Assembly: GCA_013140405.1 (NCBI GenBank)
Contig: JABFSV010000047.1
Location: 1-15,865, forward strand
DNA: 15,865 nucleotides
DNA from: Methyloglobulus sp.
GTDB lineage: Bacteria > Pseudomonadota > Gammaproteobacteria > Methylococcales > Methylomonadaceae
Direction of reading: 5' to 3'
Shown here: in pieces, positions 5,808 through 14,012 of the stretch
How positions within the stretch are numbered: position 1 is the first letter of the stretch
Layout of the letters: every line of letters starts with the position of its first letter
The notes under the pieces: generated by a model
Databases searched by the model: none
Seen by the model: the letters and a program-made list of their open reading frames with translations, nothing else
Told to the model about the DNA's origin: nothing
Program-made: the position numbers and the translations under genes

Positions 5808-6689
5808 TTAATTGATCTCACTCAACAAACTACCCATCATAGTCTCCGTCTGCCGCAAATAACCACTACCAAACAGGTTCAAGTGATTAAGGATATGATA
5901 AAGATTGTAAAGCATTTTTCTTGTGGCATAGCCTTGGTCTACAGGGTAAATATCGCGGTAAGCCACATAAAAATCTGGACTAAAGCCGCCGAATAATTCG
6001 GTCATGGCGAGATCGGCTTCCCGGTCACCGTAGTAGCAAGCCGGATCGAACATGACTGGATTGCCTTGCTTGTCGGTTGCAGCATTACCGCCCCATAAAT
6101 CCCCATGCAACAATGCAGGTTGAGGATGATAACCATCAAAAAAGCTGGCAAGTTTGTCACAGAGCTGCTCGCCCTTAGCTTGTAAATGCCCACGGTGGCC
6201 TTTTGCTGCCGCTAAACGCAGCTGGTTCTGCAAGCGTTGGGTACGCCAGAATTCGATCCAATCGTCATCACGCGTATTGGGCTGTGGTGTGCTACCGATT
6301 GTATTATCCCTATGCCAGCCGAAATAAGGCTGAGGTTGTTGGTGCAACAAGGCCAACTGTTGTCCGAACAGGCGATTCGAGGCTTTGCTGGACGAACCAA
6401 ATTCGATATATTCCAACACCAAAAATGCGTGTGCCGCTGTTTTGCCATGTACCACAGGGCGTGGAATCCGCACGGTACGGGTGGCAACAAGCTCAGTCAA
6501 ACCCGCTGCTTCGGCGGCAAACATATCAAGAGTTTCAGCATGGTTTGACTTAACGAAATAGGATTTGTCCGCTCCGTGCAAACAATAAGCCGAATTGATG
6601 TCACCTCCTGCAAGGGAACGGGCATCTTCCAGTTTAAATACTGAACTCGTAGCAATTTCAATTTGTTCTACAATCGGTTGCCAATTCAT
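5808..6689 (-). CDS. Fructosamine/ketosamine-3-kinase family protein
   Basis: A 293-residue small-molecule kinase of the fructosamine-3-kinase (FN3K/YniA) family, which phosphorylates sugar adducts on proteins or free amines so that they fall off (deglycation). Seen: SLAGGDINSAY (25-35) as the nucleotide loop, Lys47 in YFVKSN, Glu60 as its likely partner, VLEYI (91-95) hinge, FGQQLALLH (108-116), YFGWHRDNTIG (122-132) which is highly typical of the family, HGDLWGGN (195-202) catalytic loop with Asp197, and FDPACYYGDREADLAMTELF (214-233) with metal-binding Asp215. Length is typical. The ATG at 6689 has AGGG 8 bases upstream. It is divergent from nagZ across a 109-bp gap. The exact substrate is not predictable from sequence. 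Confidence 0.92.
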   Translation of the reverse strand: MNWQPIVEQIEIATSSVFKLEDARSLAGGDINSAYCLHGADKSYFVKSNHAETLDMFAAEAAGLTELVATRTVRIPRPVVHGKTAAHAFLVLEYIEFGSSSKASNRLFGQQLALLHQQPQPYFGWHRDNTIGSTPQPNTRDDDWIEFWRTQRLQNQLRLAAAKGHRGHLQAKGEQLCDKLASFFDGYHPQPALLHGDLWGGNAATDKQGNPVMFDPACYYGDREADLAMTELFGGFSPDFYVAYRDIYPVDQGYATRKMLYNLYHILNHLNLFGSGYLRQTETMMGSLLSEIN

Positions 6690-6798
6690 TTCTAATACCC
6701 TGCTTCGGACTATCTTTTAGCTGCAATCAGGCAACATATACATTAGTATAAGCGCACTTCAAAATGCAATTAAATCACAATGTATCAATCTGTAGACC
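6690..6798. promoter_or_regulatory. Divergent promoter region (kinase / nagZ operon)
   Basis: This 109-bp AT-rich gap between the divergently transcribed fructosamine-kinase gene and nagZ must contain the start signals for both. TATAAG near 6748 in the plus direction is a possible -10 box for nagZ, without a strong -35. Assignment rests on position, not on clear motifs. Confidence 0.4.
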
Positions 6799-7818
6799 AT
6801 GACGACTGAGTATCCCATCGGCCCAGTTATGCTGGATGTTGCGGGTTTGACTTTAACCGCGCAAGAAAAAGAAGTCATAAACCATCCCAACACGGGGGCG
6901 GTTATTTTCTTTGCCCGTAATTATCACGACCCTGAACAGATCACCCAACTAATTAATGACATTCGTAAAGCACGAAATGGCCAGATTTTGATTGCTGTAG
7001 ATCAGGAAGGTGGCAGGGTGCAGCGTTTTCAAAATGGCTTTACACGCTTGCCCCCTGCCTGTTGTTATGCGGATACACCGGAACTGGCGGAAACAGCAGG
7101 CTGGTTGATGGCAGCGGAATTACTGGCTGTAGGTGTGGATTTTAGTTTTGCGCCGGTGCTGGATGTTGATTGCGGCATCAGCCAAGTGATTGGCAATCGC
7201 TCGTTTTCAACCGAATACATGACTGCAACGGCACTGGCGAGCGCATTTAGAAAAGGCATGAATGCGGCAGGTATGGCGGCAACAGGAAAGCATTTTCCAG
7301 GTCACGGTGCGGTGGCGGTGGATTCGCATTTGGCTTTGCCTGTTGATGAGCGGGATTTAGACAGTATCTGGGCCAAAGACTTAGTGCCGTTTAAAACGCT
7401 GATTGATGAAGGCTTAGAAGCCATCATGCCTGCACATGTGGTGTATAAGAACGTAGACCCGAATCCTGCCGGATTCTCCCGTTATTGGATACAAGACATA
7501 TTACGGAAAGAATTAGGCTTTAAGGGCGTGGTTTTCAGCGATGATCTCAGTATGGAAGGTGCAGCTTTTGCTGGTGACTATCCAGAACGTGCGAGACTGG
7601 CACAAGATGCAGGTTGCGACATGCTACTGGTATGCAACAATCCGGCTGCTGCTGAAAAGGTGCTGAATGATTTACCCATCACAAGCAACCCACAGCGAGA
7701 AGAACGGCTATCCAAGATGCAGGGAAAAACTATGATGAACCGTGAGCAATTACAAAACAGCCCGAAGTGGCAACAATCATCACGATTAATCCAAGAACTG
7801 ACGGCAAATTATGCTTAA
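6799..7818 (+). CDS. nagZ: Beta-N-acetylhexosaminidase NagZ (GH3)
   Basis: A 339-residue cytoplasmic GH3 enzyme that removes N-acetylglucosamine from anhydro-muropeptides during peptidoglycan recycling. Motifs: IAVDQEGGRVQRF (65-77), FAPVLDVD (117-124), GNRSFS (132-137), the KHFPGHG signature (164-170), the Asp175-x-His177 mobile catalytic loop (VDSH), and FSDDLSMEGA (246-255) containing the nucleophile Asp248. No signal peptide is present, as expected. Length matches other NagZ proteins (about 335-345). The ribosome binding site before the ATG at 6799 is weak. The gene's last 8 bases overlap the start of the next gene, so it is the first cistron of a translationally coupled operon with two purine-salvage enzymes. 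Confidence 0.95.
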   Translation: MTTEYPIGPVMLDVAGLTLTAQEKEVINHPNTGAVIFFARNYHDPEQITQLINDIRKARNGQILIAVDQEGGRVQRFQNGFTRLPPACCYADTPELAETAGWLMAAELLAVGVDFSFAPVLDVDCGISQVIGNRSFSTEYMTATALASAFRKGMNAAGMAATGKHFPGHGAVAVDSHLALPVDERDLDSIWAKDLVPFKTLIDEGLEAIMPAHVVYKNVDPNPAGFSRYWIQDILRKELGFKGVVFSDDLSMEGAAFAGDYPERARLAQDAGCDMLLVCNNPAAAEKVLNDLPITSNPQREERLSKMQGKTMMNREQLQNSPKWQQSSRLIQELTANYA

Positions 7819-8356
7819 AGAAATCCAACATGTACAAGCGACCGCCGATTTAATCTATAGCGAAGCGCAGGTGGAAGCTGCGCTCGATAGCATGGCAGCG
7901 GCAATTAATGATGCGTTAGCAGACCAAAATCCTTTGGTACTTTGCGTCCTGAATGGCGGTATCGTTGCAGCTGGCAAGTTGTTAACCCGCTTAACAATGC
8001 CGCTTACGATTGATTCCATCAGTGCAACCCGCTACCAAAACCAAACTTCCGGCGGCGTAATTGAATGGCTGTTAAAACCGGGAACACCGTTGAATAACAG
8101 GACGATTCTGATTATTGACGACATTCTGGATGAAGGCATTACCTTAGCCGCTATCAAAGATTATTGCCTGGAACAGGGCGCGATTGAAGTTTACTGTGCG
8201 GTTCTAATCGATAAGCTGCTAGCCCATGACAAACCCATTCGCGCTGAATTCATTGGCTTGCAGGTAGAAAACCGCTATTTGTTTGGCTATGGCATGGATT
8301 ACAAAGGCTATTTACGTAATGCGGCGGGCATCTATGCTTGTAATGGGAGTGTGTAA
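7811..8356 (+). CDS. hpt: Hypoxanthine-guanine phosphoribosyltransferase
   Basis: A 181-residue type I phosphoribosyltransferase that joins a purine base to PRPP, giving IMP or GMP. The PRPP loop ILIIDDILDEGIT (99-111) is nearly textbook, with LCVLNGGIVAAG (44-55) as the first loop, Lys135 in VLIDKLL at the purine-ring position and FGYGMDYKGYLRN (158-170) as the hood and metal region. The upstream half is more divergent than in E. coli Hpt. It overlaps nagZ by 8 bases and its TAA shares an A with the ATG of the next gene (TAATG), indicating coupling. Next to a nucleoside phosphorylase, it most likely salvages the base that enzyme releases. Xanthine or guanine preference is not determinable here. 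Confidence 0.9.
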   Translation: MLKEIQHVQATADLIYSEAQVEAALDSMAAAINDALADQNPLVLCVLNGGIVAAGKLLTRLTMPLTIDSISATRYQNQTSGGVIEWLLKPGTPLNNRTILIIDDILDEGITLAAIKDYCLEQGAIEVYCAVLIDKLLAHDKPIRAEFIGLQVENRYLFGYGMDYKGYLRNAAGIYACNGSV

Positions 8357-9090
8357 TGGGACGATTGGCAATCATTGGCGGCACTGGCCTATCACAACTG
8401 GCAGATTTAAAAATTATCAAAAGTGACCGGATAACTACACCTTATGGCGTACCTTCAGCAGATTTTATCACTGGAGAATTAAACGGTAGGGAGGTTATTT
8501 TCCTTGCCCGTCATGGCAATCCACATTCTATTGCCCCCCACAAAATCAATTACCGCGCCAACATCTGGGGATTAAAGCAGCTCCAAGTTGAAAATATAAT
8601 TGCTGTTGCGGCTGTCGGCGGCATTACACCTGATATGGTACCTGCCCATATCGCCATCCCCGATCAAATTATTGATTACAGCTATGGGCGCAAACATACA
8701 TTTTTCGAAGACGATTCGGTTACGCACATTGATTTTAGCTACCCTTACAGCCAAACACTTCGTTCCCGCCTAATCCACGCCGCCAAGCAAGCAGGTATCC
8801 AAATCAGCCCTATCGGTACTTATGGCTGCACCCAAGGCCCACGACTGGAAACGGCGGCGGAAATCAAACGCATGGAAAACGACGGCTGCGACTTAGTCGG
8901 TATGACGGGTATGCCCGAAGCGGCTTTAGCGAAAGAGTTGGGGCTCAATTACGCGACGGTAAGCGTCATAGCCAATTGGGCAGCCGGAAAAACGGAAGGT
9001 GAAATAACGATGGCGGAAATCGAACAAAACCTTCATAAAGGCATGGCAAATACGGCGGAATTGTTAAAGGCATTTGTCGAAAAGGTTTAA
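8356..9090 (+). CDS. S-methyl-5'-thioinosine (or thioadenosine) phosphorylase
   Basis: A 244-residue PNP/MTAP-family phosphorylase that cleaves the methylthio-nucleoside by-product of polyamine and related pathways into methylthioribose-1-phosphate plus a purine base. Seen: AIIGGTGLSQL (5-15) phosphate loop, FLARHGNPHSIAPHKINYRA (49-68), VAAVGGI (84-90), GTYGCTQGPRLETAAEI (154-170) and DLVGMTGMPEAALAKEL (179-195). Family MTAPs for adenosine have Asp in the base-binding strand; here the sequence is VIANWAAG with Asn207 at what I take to be that position. This is the pattern of 6-oxopurine-type and Pseudomonas methylthioinosine phosphorylase enzymes. That assignment is by memory, not alignment. 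Adjacent hpt supports hypoxanthine as product. Start overlaps the hpt stop by one base. It ends 37 bases before a convergent gene. Confidence 0.87.
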   Translation: MGRLAIIGGTGLSQLADLKIIKSDRITTPYGVPSADFITGELNGREVIFLARHGNPHSIAPHKINYRANIWGLKQLQVENIIAVAAVGGITPDMVPAHIAIPDQIIDYSYGRKHTFFEDDSVTHIDFSYPYSQTLRSRLIHAAKQAGIQISPIGTYGCTQGPRLETAAEIKRMENDGCDLVGMTGMPEAALAKELGLNYATVSVIANWAAGKTEGEITMAEIEQNLHKGMANTAELLKAFVEKV

Positions 9091-9127
9091 GAAGATTCAA
9101 GCAGCAAATTCAAACCAGTGGTTTCTA

Positions 9128-10522
9128 TCAGGATTTTGTTTTGGTAGACCGTTTACTCTTAACAGCGCTTTTGGCAACTGTCTTACTTGAGCTATCGGGT
9201 TTGTAATAACTTTTGTTTTTAGCCGACGATGCTGTTTTCTTATCTTTACTGGTTGGGGCGTAATAACCTTTGCCGTGCGAACTACTGGCTTTGGCAACAA
9301 CTTGCGTGGTTTTCCCCGATTTTGCGGACTGCTTACTTTTAGCTGCCGTTTTTTTGCTGATTTTACTGGAAGCAGTGGCAACTTTGGTTTTGCTAGTCGT
9401 TTTGGCGGACTTTTTGCTTACGTTACGGCTATTTTTATTCGATTTTGCTGCGTGTTTCGGTTCAGAAGCGTGCTTCACGATAGTTTTGGTTTTGCCCGCT
9501 ATCCTGATTTTTGTGATTGCCCTAGTGCTTTCAGGCCTACTGATTGAAGCAGCATGAAACCGGGAATGTGAGGTTTTTGCCACGTAACGGACATGATGGT
9601 CATCATCATCTTCGTGCCGAGAGGCATAATGTGAGGAAGGCCGATGACCGCAAGAAAGCTGATAGGGTGGCGTACCGACCGAATTCTTGCTCATTGTATT
9701 GATGTTTTTTGAACGATAAGAACCAGATTGATCCGAAAAGCCGATATCCATCATAGTGAACATGTGCTGATAGCGTTCAGCGCTGGACTTTCCGCCTAAT
9801 ACGACACCGATCAGGCGTTTGCCATACTGGTTGGCTGAAGCAACCAAATTATAACCAGAACCGCAGGTATAACCGGTTTTCATGCCTTCGGCCCCAGGAT
9901 AATTAGCAACAAACTTGTTGATCCCACGATATTCGCGTCCGTTAAAGTAAAGGCTGTCGGCTGCAAAGTAAGGATAATATTGGGGGAAATTTTGTTTTAC
10001 TTTCAACGCCAGTAGCGCCATATCATGGGCAGTCGTGGTCTGCCAGTCGTGCGGCAATCCAGTCGCATTCATGAAGTGGCTGCCGTACATTCCGAGGGTA
10101 TGCGCGGTTGAAGTCATTTGGATGGCAAACTGCTGCTCACTACCCGCTATCCTTTCCCCGAGGACAACGGCGGCATCATTGGCTGAGCGGGTAATTATCG
10201 CCAGTATGGCATCTTCAACGGAGATGGAATCCCAGGTTCTTAAGCCCAGTTTACTGGTTGGTTGCCGTGCAGCATGGCTCGAGACATTCAGTTGATCATT
10301 TAAGCGCAACCGTCCCGATTCCAAAGCAGAAAATGTCATATAAAGCGTCATTAATTTTGTCAAAGAAGCCGGATACCAGGATTGGTTGGCTTCCAATTCA
10401 TACAAAACATTGCCACTATCCGCATCAATCAACAACGCCGCATGGCGGGCCGTAGCCGCATGTGAAACCAGCATCAGGCCTGTTGCTGTCAAGATGAGTA
10501 GAATATGTTTCACAATCTTCAT
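9128..10522 (-). CDS. D-alanyl-D-alanine carboxypeptidase (S11) with basic tail
   Basis: A 464-residue exported penicillin-binding protein that trims the terminal D-Ala of peptidoglycan stem peptides. Residues 1-25 are a signal peptide (K-x-x-x-K, hydrophobic stretch, S-H-A-A-T-A). All three active-site motifs are present: Ser53-L-T-Lys56, Ser113-A-Asn115 and Lys215-T-G217. The catalytic domain ends near 265. There is no PBP5-like C-terminal beta-domain or amphipathic anchor. Instead residues about 290-464 are low complexity: a His/Asp patch (EDDDDHH, 304-310), then a Lys/Ser/Thr/Ala-rich tail like histone H1, with two related Tyr-Tyr units near 420 and 439 (GYYAPTSKDKK, SYYKPDSSSK). The ribosome binding site before the ATG at 10522 is weak. 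The tail may bind anionic wall polymers or another envelope partner; this is inference. Confidence 0.92.
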   Translation of the reverse strand: MKIVKHILLILTATGLMLVSHAATARHAALLIDADSGNVLYELEANQSWYPASLTKLMTLYMTFSALESGRLRLNDQLNVSSHAARQPTSKLGLRTWDSISVEDAILAIITRSANDAAVVLGERIAGSEQQFAIQMTSTAHTLGMYGSHFMNATGLPHDWQTTTAHDMALLALKVKQNFPQYYPYFAADSLYFNGREYRGINKFVANYPGAEGMKTGYTCGSGYNLVASANQYGKRLIGVVLGGKSSAERYQHMFTMMDIGFSDQSGSYRSKNINTMSKNSVGTPPYQLSCGHRPSSHYASRHEDDDDHHVRYVAKTSHSRFHAASISRPESTRAITKIRIAGKTKTIVKHASEPKHAAKSNKNSRNVSKKSAKTTSKTKVATASSKISKKTAAKSKQSAKSGKTTQVVAKASSSHGKGYYAPTSKDKKTASSAKNKSYYKPDSSSKTVAKSAVKSKRSTKTKS

Positions 10523-10676
10523 TTACCGTGGTTCTCAAGGGGTAATGGTTATATTGGCGTAGGCCAATCTAAACCCACACAAAAAAATGCTTACTATAGC
10601 CGAAATTTGCTTAAGTATTAGTAATCCACACCCTATTTTTACAAAATTCTTAATGGAATTTATGTAACTTATTGTC

Positions 10677-11678
10677 TTATCGAAAATCTTTTAAGCACGT
10701 ATAAGGTGGTTCACCTTGGCAGATTCCCCAATGGCTGCCAAAATTGCCTTCATCATCCGGTTTCCATTTTTCCGAAAAGGCCTCAAATACATTACCCGAC
10801 CAGTTTTTTTCGGCCAATTTCTTTAAGGTCGATTGGATGACCTCCACTTGATTCTTGGAGCCAGCAACACCACATTTTTGTCCAGTGCGGGTATTGGTCT
10901 CTGTACCACCTTCAGGCCCGCTGGGCCAACCGAATTCTGTCAGAACCACGTCTTTGCCAGGATATGCCTGCCTGACCTCTTCAAGCCTGGCAATATGGAA
11001 ATCTGCCGCTTGTTCTGCCGATGTACAGGAATGAACGCTGGCATATTTATTTTCCCACCACGGAAATATATTCACACCTATCCAATCCGCTTTTGCTTCG
11101 AATCCAGTTTTTTGGCAAGGTGCTGACCGATTACACCATTCCCACCAAGTATCAATGGTAGTAATAGGCTGCTTGACCCCTGCTTTACGTAAGCTGTCCA
11201 TACATTTGACAATTTCGCCATCGAACACGTTACCGTGCCGCGTCCTGACCTCAGAGCCACAGCTTAGTTTGACAATCGTCTTGGGAAACGCTTTGGCAAC
11301 TTCAATGCCACTGGCGATAGATTGGTCATTAACTGGGATGTCTTTGTCTAGCCAGATAATAGCAATCACCTTAAGTTTCCGAGCCTCCGCCGCCGCAAAC
11401 GTGTATTCCAAGCCATTCAAGACGCCATAAGTCATAATGCAGCGGAACTTAGTTTCTTTAACCAACTTGTCTAGCAGCGTATCTATCAATTCCTTGGATG
11501 GATGAACCCCATAGTTAGGGTTAATATCTCCTACGTAAGGACTAAATGCCACACATTGCATGGCCTTATTTTCACTGTGTTCCGGCTTTTTAATATGTTT
11601 AATAGGTCGTGCCGCAAATACGCTTTCTGTGTTTATGACTAACAGGATGATCCCTATCAATAGCGCTAATTGCCTCAT
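10677..11678 (-). CDS. Secreted GH17-type glycoside hydrolase
   Basis: A 333-residue protein with a signal peptide (1-22, ending S-V-F-A-A) and a TIM-barrel of the glycoside hydrolase 17 kind, whose members act on beta-1,3-glucans. Typical parts: FSPYVGDINPNYG (45-57), FRCIMTYGV (78-86), VIAIIWLD (104-111), SCGSEVRTRHG (139-149) with Glu143 as the likely acid/base, DWIGVNIFPWWE (198-209), and VVLTEFGWPSG (244-254) with Glu248 as the likely nucleophile. Eight cysteines after the signal peptide fit an exported protein with disulfides. The ATG at 11678 follows AGGGGG at 5 bases. It is not tightly linked to either neighbour. It could hydrolyse external glucan or remodel the cell's own cyclic or capsular glucan; the substrate is not predictable. 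Confidence 0.85.
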   Translation of the reverse strand: MRQLALLIGIILLVINTESVFAARPIKHIKKPEHSENKAMQCVAFSPYVGDINPNYGVHPSKELIDTLLDKLVKETKFRCIMTYGVLNGLEYTFAAAEARKLKVIAIIWLDKDIPVNDQSIASGIEVAKAFPKTIVKLSCGSEVRTRHGNVFDGEIVKCMDSLRKAGVKQPITTIDTWWEWCNRSAPCQKTGFEAKADWIGVNIFPWWENKYASVHSCTSAEQAADFHIARLEEVRQAYPGKDVVLTEFGWPSGPEGGTETNTRTGQKCGVAGSKNQVEVIQSTLKKLAEKNWSGNVFEAFSEKWKPDDEGNFGSHWGICQGEPPYTCLKDFR

Positions 11679-11828
11679 AAAATCCCCCTGATTACCTTAA
11701 TGAAATGGATGACGGTCAACCCGTTTTTGTCTTGTTCAACGTCATTATCATTTTTAAAGATGAACCCTGTCTGAATCCGAATCCAAACGGGTAATGGTGA
11801 TAATTATTTTGGTGGAAGTGATTATATG

Positions 11829-11842
11829 CTTAGTGCACTAAG
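11829..11842. promoter_or_regulatory. Perfect 14-bp palindrome, candidate operator
   Basis: CTTAGTGCACTAAG is a perfect palindrome lying about 150 bp upstream of the GH17 gene's start and about 110 bp beyond the tldD stop. Nearby, ACCCGTTT (11719-11726) and AAACGGGT (11785-11792) form another perfect inverted pair. A dimeric regulator site is possible; nothing identifies the protein. Confidence 0.35.
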
Positions 11843-11953
11843 GTTTAAGTGTTGTCACTGCTTCGCTATTGGCTTCAAGTGAAATCAATCTGTACCGAAT
11901 TAAGAAAACTCTGAATAAGTTCCTTAGCTTGAATTAGGGACGCAACCCAATCA

Positions 11954-13393
11954 TCAAATGCTCGTTCCACCCACCGTAATACCATCAATCTTGATGGTCG
12001 GTTGGCCGACACCGACAGGTACGCTTTGGCCCTCCTTGCCGCAAGTACCTACGCCGCTGTCCAGTTGAAGGTCGTTACCGACCATGGATACTTTAGTGAG
12101 TACGTCAGGGCCGTTACCGATCAAAGTTGCGCCTTTGACTGGACGGGTTATCTTGCCGTTTTCGATAAGATAGGCTTCGCTGGCGGAGAAAACGAATTTA
12201 CCGGAAGTTATGTCTACCTGACCACCCGCAAAATTTTTGGCGTACAAACCCTTCTTCACGGATTTGATGATGTCTTCAGGATTGTCCTTTCCAGGCAGCA
12301 TATAGGTATTGGTCATGCGTGGCATGGGTAAATGCGCGTAAGATTCGCGCCGCCCGTTACCCGTTGGTTTAACGCCCATTAAACGGGCATTGAGCTTATC
12401 CTGCATGTAGCCTTTGAGGATGCCATTTTCAATCAATACGGTTTGTTCTGTCGGCGTACCTTCATCATCAATGCTCAGCGAACCGCGCCGTCCTTGTAAA
12501 GTGCCATCATCGACGACCGTGCATAAATCGGAGGCGACGCGCTCGCCGACTCGACCGCTAAATGCCGAGGTGCCTTTGCGGTTGAAATCGCCTTCAAGGC
12601 CGTGCCCAATGGCTTCGTGCAACAAAATGCCAGGCCAGCCTGGCCCTAATACGACAGTCATATTTCCGGCTGGTGCTTCCCCTGCTTCAAGATTAACTAG
12701 TGCTTGTCGGACTGCTTCCCGTCCATAATCCAGCGCAGTTTCTTCATCAATAAAATAGCCGTAGTCGGTACGTCCACCGCCGCCCATACTGCCTTGTTCG
12801 CGCTTGCCGTTTTCCACCACGATAACGGACACATTCATCCGCACCAAAGGCCGCACATCAGCAGCCAGCGAGCCATTTTGACTGGCAACCAAGATGCTTT
12901 CATGAACACCCACCATACTGACGATGACTTCTTCAATCCGGCTATCCAACTTACGGGTTTCTGCATCAACTTTACGCAATAAATCTATTTTTTCTTGGTC
13001 ACCCAGTGATTTCAAGGGATTAGCCATCGCATAATAACGCGGCCAATTGGCAATTTTAGGCAAACCGACTTGTGCTTCCTGCCCTAGCCGGACGATTGCT
13101 TTGACGTTGTTCGCGGCTTCCAGCAACACAGGTAGTTCGATGCGGTCACTATAGGCAAAGCCGGTTTTTTCACCTGCCACTGCCCTAACGCCGGCCCCTT
13201 GCTCAATATTGTGGCTGCCTTCTTTGATAATGCCACCCTCCATAACCCAGGACTCTGAATGGCTGGTCTGAAAGTAAATGTCGGCAGCATCGACTGGCAC
13301 ACTGAGCAGACGGTTCATGATTTTTTGAATATCACTATCCTGCATCCCAGTGGGAGTGAGAATGGTTTGTCGTGCCTGGGCTAGTAGTTCCAT
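11954..13393 (-). CDS. tldD: Metalloprotease TldD
   Basis: A 479-residue subunit of the TldD/TldE (PmbA) zinc protease, which in E. coli trims the leader of microcin B17 and helps degrade CcdA. The zinc site is His259-Glu260-x-x-x-His264 ([13 protein letters not shown]) with Cys451 in [10 protein letters not shown] as the third ligand. Other strongly conserved stretches are [14 protein letters not shown] (47-60), [16 protein letters not shown] (68-83), [11 protein letters not shown] (202-212) and MPRMTNTYM (357-365). Length equals E. coli TldD (481). The ATG at 13393 has no clear ribosome binding site, but the N-terminus aligns in length with the family. It is the last gene of the minus-strand yhdP-nit-bamC-like-tldD block, 30 bases after the preceding stop. 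The partner tldE/pmbA is not in this window. Confidence 0.95.
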   Translation of the reverse strand: MELLAQARQTILTPTGMQDSDIQKIMNRLLSVPVDAADIYFQTSHSESWVMEGGIIKEGSHNIEQGAGVRAVAGEKTGFAYSDRIELPVLLEAANNVKAIVRLGQEAQVGLPKIANWPRYYAMANPLKSLGDQEKIDLLRKVDAETRKLDSRIEEVIVSMVGVHESILVASQNGSLAADVRPLVRMNVSVIVVENGKREQGSMGGGGRTDYGYFIDEETALDYGREAVRQALVNLEAGEAPAGNMTVVLGPGWPGILLHEAIGHGLEGDFNRKGTSAFSGRVGERVASDLCTVVDDGTLQGRRGSLSIDDEGTPTEQTVLIENGILKGYMQDKLNARLMGVKPTGNGRRESYAHLPMPRMTNTYMLPGKDNPEDIIKSVKKGLYAKNFAGGQVDITSGKFVFSASEAYLIENGKITRPVKGATLIGNGPDVLTKVSMVGNDLQLDSGVGTCGKEGQSVPVGVGQPTIKIDGITVGGTSI

Positions 13394-13423
13394 TAAGTCA
13401 ATCAGTTGGGTGAAGTGAGTGGG

Positions 13424-14005
13424 TTATTCGTCTTTTACGCTATCGTGCAAGGTGTCGTAGATTAATTCCAACAGCGCTGATGATTTATCTTCAGAGGAAT
13501 TATTTGCATCACCGTCTTTAAGGCTTCCTCGGTCTATTTCAGCCTTGCTTACCAAACTTACAGACACGCGAGTCTCTTCGCCCTGAGGTTCAACTTTTAA
13601 CAAATACGTCGGTAGGTTAGAGTCGCCGTCAAAAAACGAGGCCGCTTTCCCGAAAATGCCACTATCGTAAGCGACATAATAAAGCCCTTTGCTTCGGTCT
13701 TGGTCAGGCACTTTAAGGTCGTTATGTTGAAATGCCCGATTTAAAAGGCTCCAGGCTTCATCGAAGCCTCGCTTGATTGTTAATTCCGTAGATGAACCTT
13801 CAGCCCTATAGACATCGGACTTAAGGCCTTTGCCATGATGCCTAATGGGCGCTTCAATCTCATTAGCCGCAACCTGTTCAGCCGCTTGCTTGTCGATAGG
13901 GATTTCCGGCGGACGCTCTAAGTTGACGTTATCCTGGTAGCGGGAGTTATCCGCAGCACAGGCGACCAATAACGCAGATACCAGAACAGATGTAATGCTT
14001 CGCAT
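13424..14005 (-). CDS. BamC (NlpB/DapX)-like outer-membrane lipoprotein
   Basis: A 193-residue lipoprotein. Residues 1-15 are a short signal with lipobox L13-V-A-Cys16; Ala17 after the cysteine favours outer-membrane sorting. The mature start C-A-A-D-N-S-R-Y and following E-R-P-P-E-I-P resemble E. coli BamC (C-S-S-D-S-R-Y, then an acidic, Pro-rich segment that binds BamD). Residues 72-152 (ELTIKRGFDEAWSLLNRAF ... YLLKVEPQGEETRVSVSL) look like one BamC helix-grip domain. At 193 residues it is far shorter than E. coli BamC (344), so the second domain is absent. The ATG at 14005 has AGGA 5 bases upstream; a longer frame from 14080 would run into the preceding gene. Its stop is 30 bases before tldD, its start 7 bases after nit. 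BamC membership is probable, not certain. Confidence 0.7.
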   Translation of the reverse strand: MRSITSVLVSALLVACAADNSRYQDNVNLERPPEIPIDKQAAEQVAANEIEAPIRHHGKGLKSDVYRAEGSSTELTIKRGFDEAWSLLNRAFQHNDLKVPDQDRSKGLYYVAYDSGIFGKAASFFDGDSNLPTYLLKVEPQGEETRVSVSLVSKAEIDRGSLKDGDANNSSEDKSSALLELIYDTLHDSVKDE

Positions 14006-14012
14006 ATTAATC

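Noticed and set aside
9112..9124. AAACCAGTGGTTT palindrome between convergent genes as a bidirectional terminator
   Set aside because: With a realistic loop only 4 base pairs remain and there is no T-tract; too weak to call.
9097..9557. Long ORFs in other frames across the carboxypeptidase tail (both strands)
   Set aside because: They are shadows of the low-complexity Lys/Ser-rich coding sequence, which suppresses stops in alternative frames.
10553..10568. ATTGGC-GTAG-GCCAAT hairpin upstream of the carboxypeptidase gene
   Set aside because: Noted as a 6-bp stem, but short palindromes of this size are common and nothing else supports a regulatory role.
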